Under the pieces are notes generated by a model that was not told the origin of the DNA, made no database searches, and saw nothing but the letters and a program-made list of their open reading frames with translations. A stretch of DNA of 20,730 nt. Origin: JALZDI01 sp965653225 (lineage in GTDB: Bacteria; Actinomycetota; Actinomycetes; Propionibacteriales; Nocardioidaceae). Positions 1 to 7,183 of the stretch are shown here, in pieces. The stretch is from NCBI GenBank assembly GCA_965653225.1, contig CBFGZI010000060.1, positions 1-20,730 on the forward strand, written 5' to 3'. A program made the position numbers and the translations under genes. Positions within the stretch are counted from its first letter, which is position 1, and each line of letters opens with the position of its first letter.

Positions 1-17
1 GAGCGCTCGGGCGCGCC

Positions 18-29
18 TACCATCAGTCT
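18..29 (+). promoter_or_regulatory. Candidate -10 box for a leaderless kinase transcript
   Basis: TACCAT at 18-23 fits the actinobacterial TANNNT -10 pattern and is followed by exactly six bases before the GTG at 30. There is no purine-rich ribosome binding site in 1-29. This is the layout of a leaderless transcript beginning at or next to the start codon. The -35 box would fall just outside the window, so the promoter is only half visible. Confidence 0.4.
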
Positions 30-1328
30 GTGAAGAGCCGACGCGATTCGGCGACACGCTTTGTCATCGCCATCGTGGCGGTCGGCCTGGTCGCCTTCTT
101 GGTGGTCGTGATATCGGGGGTGGCGGTCATCCGCCAGCTGTCCGAGTCACAGGCCATCGACTCGGCGCGCGCCACGACGCTGGCCGACGCCCGCCGGGTC
201 CAGCGGCACCTCACCAACGGGATGGCCGACCCGAACAACGTGTTCGAAACGCCCCACTGGGCAAGGCTCGTGACGCCGCTGAAGCGGCAGGACCCCGCGA
301 TCGCGCGCGTGAAGATCTGGACCCAGCACGGCAAGGTCGTCTACTCCGACAACACTGCCGTCATGCTCGCGCCGGCGATTCCGCTCGGCGAGGAGGAGCA
401 ACGCGCGCTGCGCACCGGTCGGGTGATCGCGGAGTTCTCCGACCTCAACGACCCCGAGAACGTCCATGAGCAGGGGCTGAAGGGCCCGATCACCGAGGTC
501 TACACCCGGATCAAGACCCCAGACGGCACCCCGCTGCTGTTCGAGACCTACCAGCACAGCCAGGTCATCGTGGACGCCGGCCGCGACATCGCCGCCACGT
601 TCACCCCGGTGCTGATCCTCACGCTGTTCATCTTCGCGCTGCTCGAGGGCACCATGTCGGCCGCGCTGATCCGCCGGTTCCGCCGCGGCCAGCGCGAGCG
701 CGAGGCGCTGATGGAGGCCGCCGTCGAGGCGTCGTTCCGCGAGCGTCGCCGGATCGCCGGCGACCTGCACGACGGACCCGTGCAGGAGCTGGCGGGGCTT
801 TCCTTCGGGCTGTCCGCGCAGGCTCAGGCGACGGATGACCCGAAGACCCGCGAGGCCCTGGAGCAGGCCGCGGCCAGCGTCCGCGGCAACCTTCGTACGC
901 TGCGGTCGGCGATCGTCGGCGTCTACCCGCCCAACCTCGAGCAGATGGGCCTCCAGGCGGCCCTGTCGGACCTGCTGGCCCGGCTGCCCAGCCACGAGAT
1001 CGCCGCACACCTGACCTACGAGCTCGAGCACGACGTGGAGCACAAGACCAGCGAGCTGCTCTACCGCACCAGCCAGGAGGCCATCCGCAACGTGGAGAAG
1101 CACGCCGATGCCTCCAACGTGTGGGTGACGGTCGCACGGCACAACGGACGGGTCTCCCTGGCCGTGCAGGACGACGGACGCGGCGGCGCGTCGGTCAACG
1201 ACCAGGTCGGCGACTCGGGGCGCTTCGGGCTCGCCGTGCTCGCCGACATCATCAAGGACGCCGGTGGGCAGATGCGTCTGACCTCCAACGGCACCGGTAC
1301 AACCGTGCAGGTGGAGGTTCCCGCATGA
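30..1328 (+). CDS. Sensor histidine kinase, HisKA_3 (NarX/LiaS-like) type
   Basis: A 432-residue membrane sensor kinase that should autophosphorylate on histidine and pass the phosphate to the response regulator encoded next. There is a membrane segment at about residues 11-34, an extracytoplasmic sensor region at about 35-190 and a second membrane segment at about 192-214. The HisKA_3 dimerisation helix follows, with DLHDGPVQ and the phosphoacceptor at His247. The C-terminal HATPase_c domain shows an N box (EAIRNVEKHADAS), a G1 motif (DDGRGG) and a GRFGLAVL stretch in place of the usual GxGL. The GTG start at 30 is chosen because a TANNNT box lies six bases upstream. The frame stays open to the window edge, so a longer start cannot be excluded. 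Its stop overlaps the next gene by ATGA. The sensed signal cannot be told from sequence. Confidence 0.9.
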   Translation: MKSRRDSATRFVIAIVAVGLVAFLVVVISGVAVIRQLSESQAIDSARATTLADARRVQRHLTNGMADPNNVFETPHWARLVTPLKRQDPAIARVKIWTQHGKVVYSDNTAVMLAPAIPLGEEEQRALRTGRVIAEFSDLNDPENVHEQGLKGPITEVYTRIKTPDGTPLLFETYQHSQVIVDAGRDIAATFTPVLILTLFIFALLEGTMSAALIRRFRRGQREREALMEAAVEASFRERRRIAGDLHDGPVQELAGLSFGLSAQAQATDDPKTREALEQAAASVRGNLRTLRSAIVGVYPPNLEQMGLQAALSDLLARLPSHEIAAHLTYELEHDVEHKTSELLYRTSQEAIRNVEKHADASNVWVTVARHNGRVSLAVQDDGRGGASVNDQVGDSGRFGLAVLADIIKDAGGQMRLTSNGTGTTVQVEVPA

Positions 1329-2044
1329 GCGACCCAAAGATCACCCTGGCCCTCGCCGACGACCACCGCGTCGTGCGGGTCGGCCTCGAGGCGCTGATCG
1401 GCACGTTCGACGACATCGAGCTCGTGGGCGCGGCCGAGGGCGGCGCCGAGGCCATCGCGCTGTGCCAGGAGAAGACCCCGGACGTCATGCTGCTCGACCT
1501 GTCCATGCCCGAGGTCGACGGCGTCACGGTGGCGCGCACGCTGCGTGAGCGGGAGGTGCCCACCCGGGTCGTGATCTTCACGTCGTTCTCCGACCGTGAC
1601 GGGATCGTGCGTGCCCTCGACGCCGGCGCCATCGGCTACCTGCTCAAGGACGCCGAGGCCAGCGAGATCCACGCCGCCATCCAGGCTGCGGCCAGGGGCG
1701 AGGCGCCGCTGACCCCGAAGGCGGCGATGGAGCTGCTCCGGCAGCGCCAGCCGGTCGGTGTCGCCGCGCCCGGGCCCGACCACACCGGCCGTCCCCAGGT
1801 CGACCTCACCGACCGCGAGCGGCAGGTGCTCGGGCTACTGGCCAGCGGCCTGGCGAACAAGCAGATCGCCCGCCGGCTCGGCATCAGCGAGAAGACCGTC
1901 AAGGGCCACCTCACCAACCTGTTCCAGCGCATCGGGGTCTCCGACCGCACCCAGGCAGCGCTCTGGGCGGAGCGGACCGGTGCCCTGAAGACCTCCTCGG
2001 TGCAGGGCGCGGCCCACGGGTCGGTCCAAGGGTCCCGCGACTGA
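1325..2044 (+). CDS. NarL/FixJ-family LuxR-type response regulator
   Basis: A 239-residue response regulator, the likely partner of the kinase just upstream. The receiver domain (about 1-120) has the acidic pair in ADDHRVVR, phosphoacceptor Asp58 in MLLDLSMPEVDG, and the conserved Lys in GYLLKDA. A linker leads to a LuxR-type helix-turn-helix at about 158-225, with LTDRERQVLGLLASGLANKQIARRL followed by the recognition helix ISEKTVKGHL. The EKTVK sequence is shared with DevR/DosR and LiaR/VraR regulators. The ATG overlaps the kinase stop (ATGA, 1325-1328), so translation is probably coupled. A palindrome at 2554-2569 resembling a DosR-type box lies about 500 bases downstream and is a possible target. 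A tail of about 20 residues after the HTH is uninformative. Confidence 0.93.
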   Translation: MSDPKITLALADDHRVVRVGLEALIGTFDDIELVGAAEGGAEAIALCQEKTPDVMLLDLSMPEVDGVTVARTLREREVPTRVVIFTSFSDRDGIVRALDAGAIGYLLKDAEASEIHAAIQAAARGEAPLTPKAAMELLRQRQPVGVAAPGPDHTGRPQVDLTDRERQVLGLLASGLANKQIARRLGISEKTVKGHLTNLFQRIGVSDRTQAALWAERTGALKTSSVQGAAHGSVQGSRD

Positions 2045-2086
2045 TGTCGGATTGTGGCCCGTCCCGTCCGCCCGCACTCTGATGGT

Positions 2087-2515
2087 ATGAACGCTCGCAC
2101 CCCCCGCCGCATCCGCCGGTTCCTCGCCGGCGGCGTCGTGGTCATGGCCCTGCTCGCTCTGCTGCCCATGTCGGCAGCCCAGGCGAGCCACAGCTCGTTC
2201 AAGCCTCGACGGATCGTGGACCACACCGGCACATGCCGGTTGGGCACCGCGCACTGGAGCCTCAAGGCCAAGAAGCTCTCCGGCGGGCGGCTCTACATGG
2301 AGTTCGAGGTCGACTCGATCCCCCGCGGGGCCAGGTGGCAGCTGTTCGTCTCCCACAACGGCAAGCGCATCGCGGCGGTAACCCTGACCGCGCGGACCCA
2401 CCGGGGCGTCCAGGTCACCCGGGTCGGCAGCAACCACGTCGGCCGGGACCGAGTCCGGGCGTCCGCGGTGAACACGGTGTCGAACAACACCTGCTTCGGC
2501 AGCCTCCGCTACTGA
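2087..2515 (+). CDS. Small secreted protein of unknown function
   Basis: 142 residues from the ATG at 2087. An N-terminal Arg-rich stretch (RTPRRIRRF) is followed by a hydrophobic core (LAGGVVVMALLALLPM) and a plausible signal peptidase I site after SAAQA, so the mature protein of about 109 residues should be exported. The mature part is basic, rich in beta-type residues, and holds only two cysteines (TGTCRLG near the start, NNTCFGS near the end) that could form one disulphide. An in-frame GTG at 2054 would add residues ahead of the signal peptide and is less likely. No good ribosome binding site precedes either start. It sits 42 bases after the response regulator and may be co-transcribed with it or be a target. 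I do not recognise the family. Confidence 0.7.
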   Translation: MNARTPRRIRRFLAGGVVVMALLALLPMSAAQASHSSFKPRRIVDHTGTCRLGTAHWSLKAKKLSGGRLYMEFEVDSIPRGARWQLFVSHNGKRIAAVTLTARTHRGVQVTRVGSNHVGRDRVRASAVNTVSNNTCFGSLRY

Positions 2516-2553
2516 CCCAGCCCGGTCCGTCCTGGTTCCGGCAGCGCTGGTCC

Positions 2554-2569
2554 CGGGACTGAGGTCCCG
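2554..2569. promoter_or_regulatory. GGGACT-type palindrome, DosR/NarL-box-like
   Basis: CGGGAC-TGAG-GTCCCG is a perfect 6+6 inverted repeat. Its core, GGGACT at 2555-2560 and GGTCCC at 2563-2568, matches the spacing of the mycobacterial DosR box (GGGACT, two bases, AGTCCC) with one change. A looser GGTCCC..GGTCC pair follows at 2579-2593. It lies about 90 bases ahead of the small RNA hairpins. Binding by the regulator at 1325-2044 is inferred from its EKTVK recognition helix and its proximity. Confidence 0.4.
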
Positions 2570-2656
2570 TTGTCCGCGGGTCCCGACCGGTCCAACCTTG
2601 ATTCCAGGAAGATGCAGCACCCAACGTCCAGGAGGAACGCGCTGCTCCCAGAACTC

Positions 2657-2797
2657 CGGTGACGCGACAAAAAATGCTCCCCCACGGCGGTCGCGTCACC
2701 GCGAGCCCCGGGCAACCTCATCGGGGCCTAACGGCCGGTCGCTTCGCAGAAAAACCATCGCTGCCCCCCAGCCTGCGAAGCGGCCGGCCCGTTTTTT
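2657..2797 (+). ncRNA. Likely 6C-like small RNA with three hairpins
   Basis: Three stem-loops follow in a row. The first has a perfect 12-bp stem (2657-2668 with 2690-2701) and a 21-base loop holding six As (2669-2674) and five Cs (2679-2683). The second is a small hairpin, GCCCCG 2705-2710 with CGGGGC 2722-2727. The third has a 17-bp stem with one G-T position (2733-2749 with 2773-2789) and a 23-base loop holding five As (2750-2754) and six Cs (2764-2769), then a T run at 2792-2797. Paired hairpins with C-run loops are the hallmark of the actinobacterial 6C RNA family (mycobacterial B11), known from Mycobacterium and Streptomyces. The T run fixes the plus strand. The 5' end is not clear; a weak TTGATT (2598-2603) / CAACGT (2622-2627) pair could place it near 2634. 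It could instead be an untranslated tail of the gene at 2087-2515. Assignment to 6C is from memory of the motif. Confidence 0.6.
2733..2797 (+). terminator. Rho-independent terminator
   Basis: A 17-bp GC-rich stem (2733-2749 with 2773-2789) is followed two bases later by six Ts at 2792-2797. It ends plus-strand transcription, 25 bases or so short of the convergent GGDEF-EAL stop codon at 2825. No comparable T run follows the stem on the minus strand, so it is unlikely to serve the convergent gene. Confidence 0.85.
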
Positions 2798-2824
2798 ATG
2801 GGTTTTGACCGAGAGGCGGCCTGC

Positions 2825-5209
2825 TCACTGAAAGTCGGTGGTCGGGGAGGTCTCGACGACGGCGTGCGGCTGGTGGCCCTGCTGCCCCTTCTGCTGCCGT
2901 GCGAGGTCCCTGCGGTTCTGCCGGAGCACCTCGACCACGTCCCCGATCGGGAGCGGCTGGTGCATCAGGAAACCCTGAGCCAGGTTCGCGCCCACGTGGT
3001 CGCGGATGTGCTCCACCTGTGACACTCGCTCCAGGCCCTCGACGACCACGTCGAGCCCGAGCGCCTCGCCCATCACCATGATCGAGCGAAGCAGCCCGCA
3101 GGAGCGCTCGTCGCTGTCGATGCCGGCCGAGAACGACCGGTCGATCTTGAGGATCTGCACCGGCATGTTCTGCAGGTAGCCGATCGAGGAGAACCCGACA
3201 CCGAAGTCGTCGATCGCGAAGGGGATGCCCAGGGCGCACAGCCGCACCATGGCGTCCAGCGCGACCGGGTCGTTGTTGACGAAGTCGCGCTCGGTGATCT
3301 CCAGGACCAGCCGGGCGCCGGCCATGCGCGGCAGGGTCTGCGCCACCTTGGCGACGAACGCGGGTGACCGTAGCTGCTGGGCGGAGATGTTCACCCCGAT
3401 GCTCAGGACGCCGTCAGCGGCGTCCAGCAGCTGGGGCGCGTCCTGCGCGGCGAGGTCGAGCACGAGCTCGCCGAGGGCGACCACGAGTCCGCTCTCCTCG
3501 GCGATGCCGATGAAGACGTCTGTCGGCACGGTGACGCCGCCGTTGGTCCAGCGCGCCAGCGCCTCGACGCCGGCGATGCGCCCGCTGTCCAGCTCGACCA
3601 CCGGCTGGTACTCCAGTCGCAGGTCGCCGGCGGCCACGGCGGCGCGCAGCGACTCCACCAGCTCCAGCCGCTGTACCCGGTTGCGGCCCAGGGAGGACTG
3701 GTAGGTGACGAACTGGTCCTTGCCCAGCGCCTTGGCCTCGTACATCGCCATGTCGGCGTTGCGCAGCAGGTGCTCCGCGGACCGGCCGGTGTCGCCGGGG
3801 GCGATACCGATGCTGGTGCTCAACGGCAGCCGGTGCCCGGCCACGAGCGCGCCGGGCCGAAGGGCCTCCAGGATCCGCTCGCAGGCGGTGTCGGCGTGCC
3901 CGGGCTCCACGTCCTCGAGCAGGATCGCGAACTCGTCTCCGCCGAGCCGGGCGACGGTGTCGGACTCACGCACGCAGCCGTTGAGCCGCAGGGCCACGTC
4001 GACGAGGACCGCGTCGCCGGCGGCGTGGCCGAAGCGGTCGTTGACCCGCTTGAAGCCGTCGAGGTCGCAGAACAGCAGGGCGAGCGGGCGTCCGGTGCGC
4101 CGCGAGACGGTCAGGGCGTGCTCGACCCGGTCGAGCAGCAGCCCACGGTTGGGCAGGCCGGTCAGCAGGTCGTGACGGGCCAGGTGCGTCATCTCCTCGT
4201 TCAGCCGCAGCCGGGCGAACGCGTCGGAGGACACCGCGGCCATGGCCTCCAGCGCCTGACGGTCGGCGGAGCTGGTGGACCGGGCCCGGTGCTGCACGGG
4301 CGCGACGATCCAGCGGTCGCGGTGACCGTCGTGCAGCTGCGCGCCGATCTCCTGCGGGCCGGGAGGCGTGGACCGGATCTCGACCTGCTCCAGCCGCAGC
4401 AGCCGGCGGGCGTCGTCGAGAAGCGTCTGCACGACCCGGCGGGTGTCGGGCAGGGTCTGGGTGCGCACGGCGGCGTCGAACAGGACGCCGAGGCGGCGCG
4501 CGTTCTCCCGTCCCCGGGTGACGGCGCGGGTGGCGATCAGCAGCGTGCCCAGGGGGACCGCAAGCAGCAGGGCGGTCCACCACGGTGCGGAGCGCACGAC
4601 GACGGCCGCGAGGTAGCCCATCGAGTCGAACGGCACGAAGCACACGACCGCCAGGGCCGTGCCGGGCTGGACGAGCTGGCGCCGGACGGGCGACTGCTCC
4701 TCCAGGCCTACGGAGACCCCGGTCATCAGGAAGTCGGTGGCGAAGTAGCAGGCCGCGCCGACCGCGACGGCCAGGAGCTCTCGCGGGGTGGCGATGGCGT
4801 CGCCGCGCAGCACCGTGAAGACGCCGGTGGCGACGGCGCCGGCGATGATGCTGACTCCGATGTTGAACCGCTTGGACTCGGGCCGCTTGTTGTTGGTCAG
4901 CTGCGAGACGATCTGGCCCAGCGACCACAGCACCAGCGCCTGCGAGGGCGGCACCGTGAGGATGAGGAACATCAGCACGCTGGAGTCGAAGCCGACCTCG
5001 ATGCCCCCGTCGCCGCGGTCGAGCAGCAGGGGGAAGTGCTGGATCAGGACGATCAGCGGGACGGCGACGAGGTAGGGCCACGGCGGCAGGTCACCGCCCA
5101 CCACCATCGCGGCCGCGGCCACCCCGGCGACCGCGAGCCCGACGAGCAGCACCATTCCGTCGTACAGACGACTGGCGAAGGGGACCGACGCGGCGGCCTG
5201 TTGTCCCAT
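2825..5209 (-). CDS. Membrane GGDEF-EAL protein (c-di-GMP cyclase/phosphodiesterase)
   Basis: A 794-residue inner-membrane protein for making and/or degrading cyclic di-GMP. Residues about 15-230 hold seven or so hydrophobic segments of an uncharacterised sensor region. A linker (about 235-340) looks like a degenerate GAF-type region, and the GGDEF domain covers about 345-505. The cyclase motif is intact (RLGGDEF, GGDEF at 423-427), and the inhibitory RxxD site is present (Arg414-Asp417, five residues ahead). The EAL domain (about 525-770) keeps EAL at 549-551, NISAQQL, EITE 637-640, DDFGVGFSS 667-675, KIDRSF and EGLE, so both activities look possible. Which dominates cannot be judged. The ATG at 5209 has a CGGAG about ten bases upstream. 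It stands alone, converging on the small RNA. Confidence 0.93.
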   Translation of the reverse strand: MGQQAAASVPFASRLYDGMVLLVGLAVAGVAAAAMVVGGDLPPWPYLVAVPLIVLIQHFPLLLDRGDGGIEVGFDSSVLMFLILTVPPSQALVLWSLGQIVSQLTNNKRPESKRFNIGVSIIAGAVATGVFTVLRGDAIATPRELLAVAVGAACYFATDFLMTGVSVGLEEQSPVRRQLVQPGTALAVVCFVPFDSMGYLAAVVVRSAPWWTALLLAVPLGTLLIATRAVTRGRENARRLGVLFDAAVRTQTLPDTRRVVQTLLDDARRLLRLEQVEIRSTPPGPQEIGAQLHDGHRDRWIVAPVQHRARSTSSADRQALEAMAAVSSDAFARLRLNEEMTHLARHDLLTGLPNRGLLLDRVEHALTVSRRTGRPLALLFCDLDGFKRVNDRFGHAAGDAVLVDVALRLNGCVRESDTVARLGGDEFAILLEDVEPGHADTACERILEALRPGALVAGHRLPLSTSIGIAPGDTGRSAEHLLRNADMAMYEAKALGKDQFVTYQSSLGRNRVQRLELVESLRAAVAAGDLRLEYQPVVELDSGRIAGVEALARWTNGGVTVPTDVFIGIAEESGLVVALGELVLDLAAQDAPQLLDAADGVLSIGVNISAQQLRSPAFVAKVAQTLPRMAGARLVLEITERDFVNNDPVALDAMVRLCALGIPFAIDDFGVGFSSIGYLQNMPVQILKIDRSFSAGIDSDERSCGLLRSIMVMGEALGLDVVVEGLERVSQVEHIRDHVGANLAQGFLMHQPLPIGDVVEVLRQNRRDLARQQKGQQGHQPHAVVETSPTTDFQ

Positions 5210-5333
5210 TCGACGGCTCCGAGTTCCGATGGCGTCTGTAGTAACCCCCAGTATCCGTCACGTTACGCAGCGGTGGGAGCAAATTCGCCGACTTGCCCCG
5301 ACCCGTGAGGGTTCTGTCCGGCGAGGCTCGGCG

Positions 5334-7046
5334 TCACGCTTCGCTCAGCTGCGCCTGGGCGGCCTCGCGGGCCTCCTGCGGGTCGTCGCAGGTCAGCGCG
5401 GCGTCGGCGGCCGAACGGCAGGCCTTCATGTCGACGCTCGCCAGCTGCGAGCCTACCCGCGAGGCGGCCGAGGCCGCCGCCGACAGCGACGTCACCCCGA
5501 GCCCGACCAGCACGCACGCCAGCAGCGGGTCGGCCGCCGCCTCGCCGCACACCCCGACCGGCTTGCCGGCGGCCGTCCCGGCGGTGCCCACCCGCTCGAC
5601 CAGCGCGAGCAGCGCGGGCTGCCACGGGTCGGTGAGCGCCGACAGCTGCGAGGACATCCGGTCCGCGGCCAGCGTGTACTGGCTCAGGTCGTTGGTGCCG
5701 ATCGAGACGAAGTCGAGGTGGCGCATCAACCGCTCGGCGTGCAGGGCCGCCGACGGCACCTCGATCATGGCGCCGGCGGTGAGGCCGCGGTGCCAGGCGC
5801 GCTCGGCGAACCAGCGGGCCTCGGCCACGGTGGCAACCATCGGCGCCATCACCCAGACCTCCGCGTCGCTGCGCTGCGCCGCGAGCGCGATCGCGTCGAG
5901 CTGGCGGTCGACCAGTCCGGGGTTGGCTATGCCGACGCGCAGCCCACGTACGCCGAGGGCCGGGTTGGGCTCGTCGGGTGTGCTGGCGAACTCCAGCGGC
6001 TTGTCGGAGCCGGCGTCGAGCGTGCGCACGACCACCTTGCGGTCGCCGAAGGCGGCGAGCACCTCGCCGTACAGCTCGGCCTGCTCCTCGACGGAGGGCT
6101 CGGTGGCGCGGCCCAGGAAGCAGAGCTCGGTGCGGAACAGGCCGACGCCCTCGACCGGCGCGTCGGCCGCCTTCCGGGCGCCGGCGGGGTCCTGCACGTT
6201 GGCCAGGATCGCCACCTCGTGGCCGTCGCGGGTGCGGCCGGGCCCGGTCCAGGCGGCGCTGCGGGCCTGCTCGGCGCGGGCGGCTTCGACCCGGGCGGCG
6301 GCGTCGGTCTTGTCCGGCGCGAGCTCGACCCGGCCGGTGGTGCCGTCGACCAGCACCTTGCTACCGGCGGGGATGTCGTCGAGCCCGGCCACCGCGACCA
6401 CGCAGGGGATCGCGAGCTGGCGGGCGATGATCGCGGTGTGGCTGGTCGGGCCGCCGAGCGTGGTGGCGATGGCGAGGATGCGGCTCGGGTCGAGCCCGGC
6501 GGTGTCGGCCGGCGCGAGGTCGTCGGAGAGCAGCACCGACGGCTCCTCCGGCGTGGGTACGCCAGGCTCGGGCTGGCCGGTGAGCTCGGCGACGACACGC
6601 GAACGGATGTCACGCAGGTCGGTGACCCGCTCGGCCATCAGTCCGCCGGCGCTCTGGAACATGGCCTCGAGCTGGTCGATGGCGCGCACGGTCGCGACCT
6701 CGGCGGTCGCGCCCGTGTCGGTGTGCTGCTGCACCAGCGCCTTCAGCCCGCGGTCGCGGGCCAGGGTGGCGGTCGCCGCGAGCACCTCGGCCGCGGCTCC
6801 CGACGCCTGGGCGGTGCGGTTCTCCAGGCGTACCGCGACCTCCTCGACCGCGGCGCCGAACCGCTCGAGCTGCTCGGGGCGCCCGGACTCGGGGACCTCG
6901 TCGGCGGCCGCCGGGTCGGGCAGGCGCGGCGCGCCGCTGGGCCGTACGACGGGCCCGTAGCCGACGCCGGGCACGACCGCGGTGCCCTGCAGTGGGTGGT
7001 CAGGAGCGGCGGCGGCGCGACCGGAGCCGTCGGTGGAGGTCGTCAT
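5334..7046 (-). CDS. ptsI: Phosphoenolpyruvate-protein phosphotransferase (PTS enzyme I)
   Basis: A 570-residue cytoplasmic enzyme I, close to the usual 575. It takes phosphate from PEP and passes it to HPr. The N-terminal HPr-binding and phosphohistidine domains include the active-site GGPTSHTAIIARQL with His203. The C-terminal PEP-binding barrel has EVPSAALHAERL, DFVSIGTNDLSQYTLAADR and PVGVCGEAAADP with catalytic Cys500. It is divergent from fruR and shares one compact promoter region with the fru genes. The HPr gene lies at the far end of that operon, so all soluble PTS parts are here. The ATG at 7046 lacks a ribosome binding site but sits six bases after a good -10 box, so the mRNA is probably leaderless. 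Its stop lies 124 bases ahead of the GGDEF-EAL gene start on the same strand. Confidence 0.96.
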   Translation of the reverse strand: MTTSTDGSGRAAAAPDHPLQGTAVVPGVGYGPVVRPSGAPRLPDPAAADEVPESGRPEQLERFGAAVEEVAVRLENRTAQASGAAAEVLAATATLARDRGLKALVQQHTDTGATAEVATVRAIDQLEAMFQSAGGLMAERVTDLRDIRSRVVAELTGQPEPGVPTPEEPSVLLSDDLAPADTAGLDPSRILAIATTLGGPTSHTAIIARQLAIPCVVAVAGLDDIPAGSKVLVDGTTGRVELAPDKTDAAARVEAARAEQARSAAWTGPGRTRDGHEVAILANVQDPAGARKAADAPVEGVGLFRTELCFLGRATEPSVEEQAELYGEVLAAFGDRKVVVRTLDAGSDKPLEFASTPDEPNPALGVRGLRVGIANPGLVDRQLDAIALAAQRSDAEVWVMAPMVATVAEARWFAERAWHRGLTAGAMIEVPSAALHAERLMRHLDFVSIGTNDLSQYTLAADRMSSQLSALTDPWQPALLALVERVGTAGTAAGKPVGVCGEAAADPLLACVLVGLGVTSLSAAASAASRVGSQLASVDMKACRSAADAALTCDDPQEAREAAQAQLSEA

Positions 7047-7052
7047 GCGCCG

Positions 7053-7082
7053 ACTTTATGGACGTGACCCTTGACACGTCAA
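7053..7082 (-). promoter_or_regulatory. Promoter of ptsI, leaderless
   Basis: Read on the minus strand, TTGACG (7077-7082) and TAAAGT (7053-7058) are separated by 18 bases, close to the actinobacterial housekeeping sigma consensus. Only six bases (7047-7052) separate the -10 box from the ptsI ATG, which puts the transcript start at the start codon. The -35 box directly abuts the -35 box of the divergent fru promoter. Confidence 0.65.
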
Positions 7083-7100
7083 GGCATCCGGGCGTAAAAC
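7071..7100 (+). promoter_or_regulatory. Promoter of the fruR-fruK-fruA-ptsH operon
   Basis: TTGACA (7071-7076), 18 bases, then TAAAAC (7095-7100). The start would be near 7107, giving a leader of about 77 bases before the fruR ATG. The -35 box forms half of the palindrome CTTGAC-AC-GTCAAG (7070-7083), whose other half is the ptsI -35 box. Confidence 0.6.
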
Positions 7101-7112
7101 AACATGTAGCAA

Positions 7113-7129
7113 AATCAAAAACCAATCAA
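7113..7129. promoter_or_regulatory. Candidate FruR operator: AATCAA direct repeats
   Basis: AATCAA occurs at 7113-7118 and 7124-7129, one helical turn (11 bp) apart, inside an AT-rich island (about 7094-7133) that stands out in this GC-rich DNA and lies just downstream of the predicted fru start site. DeoR-family regulators such as the adjacent FruR often bind short direct repeats near their own promoter. Assignment to FruR rests on position and spacing only. Confidence 0.4.
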
Positions 7130-7183
7130 TCCAACATCCGTCCGGCCCACCAGCCCGAACGAAGCGTCAGGAGAAAGCCAACC

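Noticed and set aside
1..2045. DosS/DosR hypoxia system
   Set aside because: The kinase has two membrane segments and an extracytoplasmic region rather than GAF haem domains, so only the DNA motif is DosR-like.
5241..5266. GTAAC..GTTAC inverted repeat upstream of the GGDEF-EAL gene
   Set aside because: Five-base arms 16 bases apart are too weak to call an operator without comparison to relatives.
3770..5308. 512-codon plus-strand frame opposite the GGDEF-EAL gene
   Set aside because: The opposite strand carries intact GGDEF and EAL motifs; this one shows only charged low-complexity sequence.
5229..7067. Long plus-strand frames opposite ptsI
   Set aside because: They are shadows of enzyme I, with no family resemblance and Arg/Ala/Gly-rich content.
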